From: Streptomyces pacificus
GTDB taxonomy: Bacteria > Actinomycetota > Actinomycetes > Streptomycetales > Streptomycetaceae
Direction: 5' to 3'
Assembly (NCBI RefSeq): GCF_011766325.1
Contig: NZ_BLLG01000011.1
Coordinates: forward strand, 1-64,000
Length of the DNA: 64,000 nucleotides
Both the position numbers and the translations under genes were made by a program. Below are positions 60,973 through 64,000 of the stretch, in pieces (within the stretch, counting starts at the first letter, position 1; every line of letters starts with the position of its first letter). The notes below the pieces were generated by a model. It worked only from the letters and a program-made list of their open reading frames with translations. It had not been told where the DNA came from and ran no database searches.

Positions 60973-63888
60973 TCAGCCCTCGGGTTTACGCGAAGACGAC
61001 CCCGAGGCGCCCTGCGACTGTGCCGCAGCCGCCCGGTCCAGCGCCGCCTGCAGTTCCGCCTGGGCCTTGCCGTACGCCGTCCAGTCGTTCTTCTGCAGCG
61101 CCTCCTGGCCGGCCTCGTACGCCTTCTGGGCGTCCGCGATGGCCTGCTCCAGCGCCGCGGTGCCCGTGGCCGGCGGCTGCGGCGTGGTGTCGTCACCCGG
61201 CTCCGACGGAGGCTGCGGTGTGGCCGGCGGCTCGGCGCCCTCCACCCCGAACACCGCGTTCAGCGCCTCGTCGAGGCTGTCCTTGAAGACCGGCTTGCCT
61301 CCGTAGGACACCGCCACCTTCTTCAGCAGCGGGTAGTTGGCGGCGCCGCCTCGGGCGTACACCGGCTCGACATAGAGGAAACCGCCGTCCAGCGGAACCG
61401 TGAGCAGATTGCCGTAGTCGATCTCCGAGTCGGTGCCCCGCAGGTCCCGGACGAACGTCGCGACCTCCGGCACACTGTTGAGCTCGCTCTGCACCTGCGA
61501 GGGCCCCTGCACGGTGGAGGTCACCCTCAGCAGTCTGATCGAGCCGTAGTTCTCGCTGTTGGCGTCGGCGTCGACGGCCATGAACGCACCCAGGTTGGGC
61601 CGCCCGCTGGGCGTGAACGTCGTCGTCAGCGAGAACTTCTGCTCCTGCTCGCCCGGCATCTTCAGGCTCAGGTAGTACGGCGGGACCGCACTGCCGTCCT
61701 TCTGCGTCGGGTCGTTCGGCACCTGCCAGGCGTCGCTGCCGGTGTAGAACTGGTCGGGGTCCGTCACGTGGTACCGGGTGAGCAGCTCACGCTGGACCTT
61801 GAACATGTCCTGCGGGTACCGGAGGTGGGCCAGCAGGTCCGGCCCGATCTCGCCCTTCGGCTTGACCGTGTCCGGGAAGGCCTTCATCCAGGTCTTCAGG
61901 ACCGGATCCTCGGTGTCCCACTGGTACAGGTTCACCGTCCCGTCGTAGGCGTCGACGGTGGCCTTCACCGAGTTGCGGATGTAGTTGACCTGGTTCTGCT
62001 GCGCGACGACGGCACGCTGGCTGTCGGTCAGCGAGTCGGCCGTGGTGTCCCCGAGCGTCGTGCGCGACGCGTAGGGGTACCCGTTCGTCGTGGTGTAGGC
62101 GTCGACGACCCACTTGATCCGGCCGTCGACCACCGCCGGGTAGGCGTCCCCATCGATGGTGAGCCAGGGCGCCACCGCCTCGACGCGCTCCTTGGGCGTG
62201 CGGTTGTAGAGGATCCGCGAACCGTCGCCGATCGCTCCGGAGTAGAGGATCTGCGGCTCGCTCAACGCCACCGCGTACGCGGCCCGGTTGAGGGCACCGG
62301 ACAGGTCGACCCCGCTCTTGCCCTTGTAGCTGGTGGTCACCTCGCCGTTCTTCTCGTAGTCCAGCTCCTTCTGCGGGCCGCCGACGATCGAGTACTGCTC
62401 GGTCTTCTCGCCGTAGTAGACCCGCTGCTCGTACGTGCCGAGCTGGCCCTTGGTGGGCAGGCCGGACTCGATGAAGTCCGGGGCACCGACCGTGCCCTGG
62501 TCCTCGTCGGTGATGGTGTTGGTGCCCTTGGCCGCGATCGCGCCGAAGCCGTGGGTGTAGGTGAAGTGGTCGTTGATCCAGTTGCGCTTGGGGATGCCCT
62601 TGATGTTGAGCTCGCGCAGCCCGATGACCGTGTCCTGCGGCTTTCCGTCGGGGCCGGTGTACCGGTCCACGTCGAGGGTCGCGGGGAACTGGTAGTACTT
62701 CCGCTCCTGCTGGAGCTGCTGGAAGGCGGGCGAGACGATGTTCGAGTCCACGAGCCGGTAGCTGGCCGCCGTGGCGGCCTGCTCGCGCTGCTGCGCCTTG
62801 CGCTCCGGGTCGCCCCTGCCCGCGTAGTTCTCGGACTTCGCCGCGTCGATGCCGTACGCCTCGCGTGTGGCGTCGATGTTCTTCTTGATGTACGGGGCTT
62901 CCTTGGCCTGCTCGTTCGGCTGGACCTGGAACTTCTGCACGATGGCCGGGTAGAGGCCGCCGATGAGGATGGCCGAGAGCACCATCAGCCCGAAGCCGAT
63001 CACCGGGAGCTGCCAGGTGCGCCGCCAGAGCGTCGCGAAGAACAGCACGGCGCAGATGACCGCGATGCAGAAGAGGATCGTCTTCGCCGGCAGGTAGGCG
63101 TTCGCGTCGACGTACCGCAGGCCCGTCCAGTTTCCCGCCGCCTTGAAGTCACTGGACTTGACGGCCAGGCCGTACCGGTCCAGCCAGTAAGCCACGGCCT
63201 TGAGCGCGACGAAGATCCCCAGCAGCACCGACAGATGGCCGGTGGCCGCGGCAGTGGCCCGCGCGCCGGGGCTGGTGACCCGCAGCCCGCCGTACAGGTA
63301 GTGGGTGAGGACCGCGGCGATCAGCGAGAGCACCGCGGCGGCGAAACCGAAGCCCAGCAGGAACCGGTACCAGGGCAGGTCGAACGCGTAGAACGCCACG
63401 TCCATGCCGAACTGGGGGTCCTTCTGGCCGAACGGCACACCGTTGATCCACGTGAGCCAGGTGCGCCACTGGGAGGAGGCGGACGCTCCGGCGATCAGCC
63501 CGACCAGCGCGGTGACCCCCAGGAGCACCCACTTTTTGTACGGGGTGATGCCCATGCGGTAGCGGTCGAGGCTCTGCTGCTCCAGCGACATCGCGCTCAG
63601 CGGCGGCCTCAGCCGGTGCGCCAGCCAGATGTTCAGCCCGACCGCGGCGGCCATCAGCAGGCCGAACACCGCGAACAGGCCGATCTTGGTCCAGAGGGTC
63701 GTGGTGAACACCGACGAGTACTTCACCGAGCGGTACCAGAGCCAGTCGGTCCAGAACCCGGCGAACATCACAAAGACCATGGCCAGCACGGCCAACACGC
63801 CGAGCGTCATCAGCAGCGTCCGTACGCGCCGGGACGGCCGGCCCACTCTCATCCGTGGCCCGGTCGGGCCTCCGCCGCGGTCCGGCAT
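60973..63888 (-). CDS. UPF0182 family membrane protein
   Basis: About 971 residues. Seven N-terminal helices (for example [60 protein letters not shown]) are followed by a large extracellular domain of some 600 residues ([30 protein letters not shown]-like [28 protein letters not shown]-like [14 protein letters not shown]). The tail is acidic/proline-rich and repetitive ([20 protein letters not shown]). The family (COG1615) is widespread in actinobacteria with no established function. ATG 63888 ([15 protein letters not shown]) fits relatives better than the in-frame start at 63957. Confidence 0.94.
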   Translation of the reverse strand: MPDRGGGPTGPRMRVGRPSRRVRTLLMTLGVLAVLAMVFVMFAGFWTDWLWYRSVKYSSVFTTTLWTKIGLFAVFGLLMAAAVGLNIWLAHRLRPPLSAMSLEQQSLDRYRMGITPYKKWVLLGVTALVGLIAGASASSQWRTWLTWINGVPFGQKDPQFGMDVAFYAFDLPWYRFLLGFGFAAAVLSLIAAVLTHYLYGGLRVTSPGARATAAATGHLSVLLGIFVALKAVAYWLDRYGLAVKSSDFKAAGNWTGLRYVDANAYLPAKTILFCIAVICAVLFFATLWRRTWQLPVIGFGLMVLSAILIGGLYPAIVQKFQVQPNEQAKEAPYIKKNIDATREAYGIDAAKSENYAGRGDPERKAQQREQAATAASYRLVDSNIVSPAFQQLQQERKYYQFPATLDVDRYTGPDGKPQDTVIGLRELNIKGIPKRNWINDHFTYTHGFGAIAAKGTNTITDEDQGTVGAPDFIESGLPTKGQLGTYEQRVYYGEKTEQYSIVGGPQKELDYEKNGEVTTSYKGKSGVDLSGALNRAAYAVALSEPQILYSGAIGDGSRILYNRTPKERVEAVAPWLTIDGDAYPAVVDGRIKWVVDAYTTTNGYPYASRTTLGDTTADSLTDSQRAVVAQQNQVNYIRNSVKATVDAYDGTVNLYQWDTEDPVLKTWMKAFPDTVKPKGEIGPDLLAHLRYPQDMFKVQRELLTRYHVTDPDQFYTGSDAWQVPNDPTQKDGSAVPPYYLSLKMPGEQEQKFSLTTTFTPSGRPNLGAFMAVDADANSENYGSIRLLRVTSTVQGPSQVQSELNSVPEVATFVRDLRGTDSEIDYGNLLTVPLDGGFLYVEPVYARGGAANYPLLKKVAVSYGGKPVFKDSLDEALNAVFGVEGAEPPATPQPPSEPGDDTTPQPPATGTAALEQAIADAQKAYEAGQEALQKNDWTAYGKAQAELQAALDRAAAAQSQGASGSSSRKPEG

Positions 63889-64000
63889 CTGGAAAGCCAA
63901 CGTGCGCCCCTCGAGTTCGCGGTTGTGTAAGCGTTGTCCGGGTGCCGTCCCCTGCATGCGGCACCCTTGCTGCGGGCCCTCGTGATGGTAGGGCCCACTC
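63889..64000. other. UPF0182 upstream edge
   Basis: The last 112 bases have no recognisable gene. A short hairpin GGGCCCT...AGGGCCC lies at about 63976-63996. Confidence 0.4.

Noticed and set aside
60874-63930. A 1018-residue plus-strand open frame
   Set aside because: Antisense shadow of the UPF0182 gene, whose frame has clear membrane helices and family motifs.

Overview
This is about 64 kb of very GC-rich actinobacterial chromosome, almost certainly Streptomyces. The evidence is sodN/sodX, sigR/rsrA with the sigma-R' extension, a sigH-type sigma factor with its anti-sigma partner, wblE, DasR with dre operators, and a class Ia ribonucleotide reductase operon behind a cobalamin riboswitch. 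From memory, the backbone runs parallel to the SCO52xx region of S. coelicolor. I could not run an alignment, so synteny statements are recollection.

Layout. 0-0.8 kb: the end of an IS3-type insertion sequence running off the left edge. 1-10.2 kb: DUF6104 and hypothetical genes, a DUF4097/PadR pair with a palindromic operator, a zinc-type oxidoreductase, malic enzyme and a polar amino-acid ABC transporter operon. 10.2-11.7 kb: a methyltransferase gene broken by a scrap of accessory DNA carrying a truncated XRE regulator and a DUF6879 gene. 11.8-13.4 kb: a CGNR zinc-finger regulator and nickel superoxide dismutase with its maturation protease. 13.5-21.9 kb: an accessory stretch with a VOC protein, a decayed WYL/DeoR-type regulator, a LysR/aminotransferase pair, DUF6304-like and GNAT genes, a polyprenyl synthetase next to a family 2B (cyclic-nucleotide-domain) encapsulin shell, and a PGRP-type amidase. 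22-30.7 kb: a PLP enzyme, CPA1 antiporter, UBP zinc finger, anti-sigma/SigH pair, lipid kinase, wblE and a PdtaS-like sensor kinase. 30.8-36.3 kb: the nagB-dasR amino-sugar control region with three dre-like sites but no dasABC transporter, then cstA and its small partner. 36.3-42.5 kb: nrdAB with NrdR boxes and riboswitch, peptide deformylase and a TPR protein. 42.8-47.8 kb: two HD-domain membrane proteins, rsrA, sigR and a hydrolase. 47.9-57.3 kb: SRAP, an M50 protease, aroA, rsgA, an SMR pump, a TetR regulator, hisN, a CBS protein, catalase and a Fur-family regulator. 57.7-64 kb: two identical initiator tRNA genes flanking a Sel1-repeat protein, then a UPF0182 membrane protein.

Themes. Many genes deal with redox stress: sodN, sigR/rsrA, catalase/Fur, wblE and SRAP. 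Many control layers can be read in the DNA: the PadR palindrome, dre sites, NrdR boxes, the B12 riboswitch, the sigma-R autoregulatory promoter and strong hairpin terminators. The intergenic DNA is unusually rich in 9-31 bp tandem repeats, several of which also run into coding sequence. The best candidate for a little-described system is the encapsulin 2B/prenyl synthetase pair at 18.3-21.0 kb.
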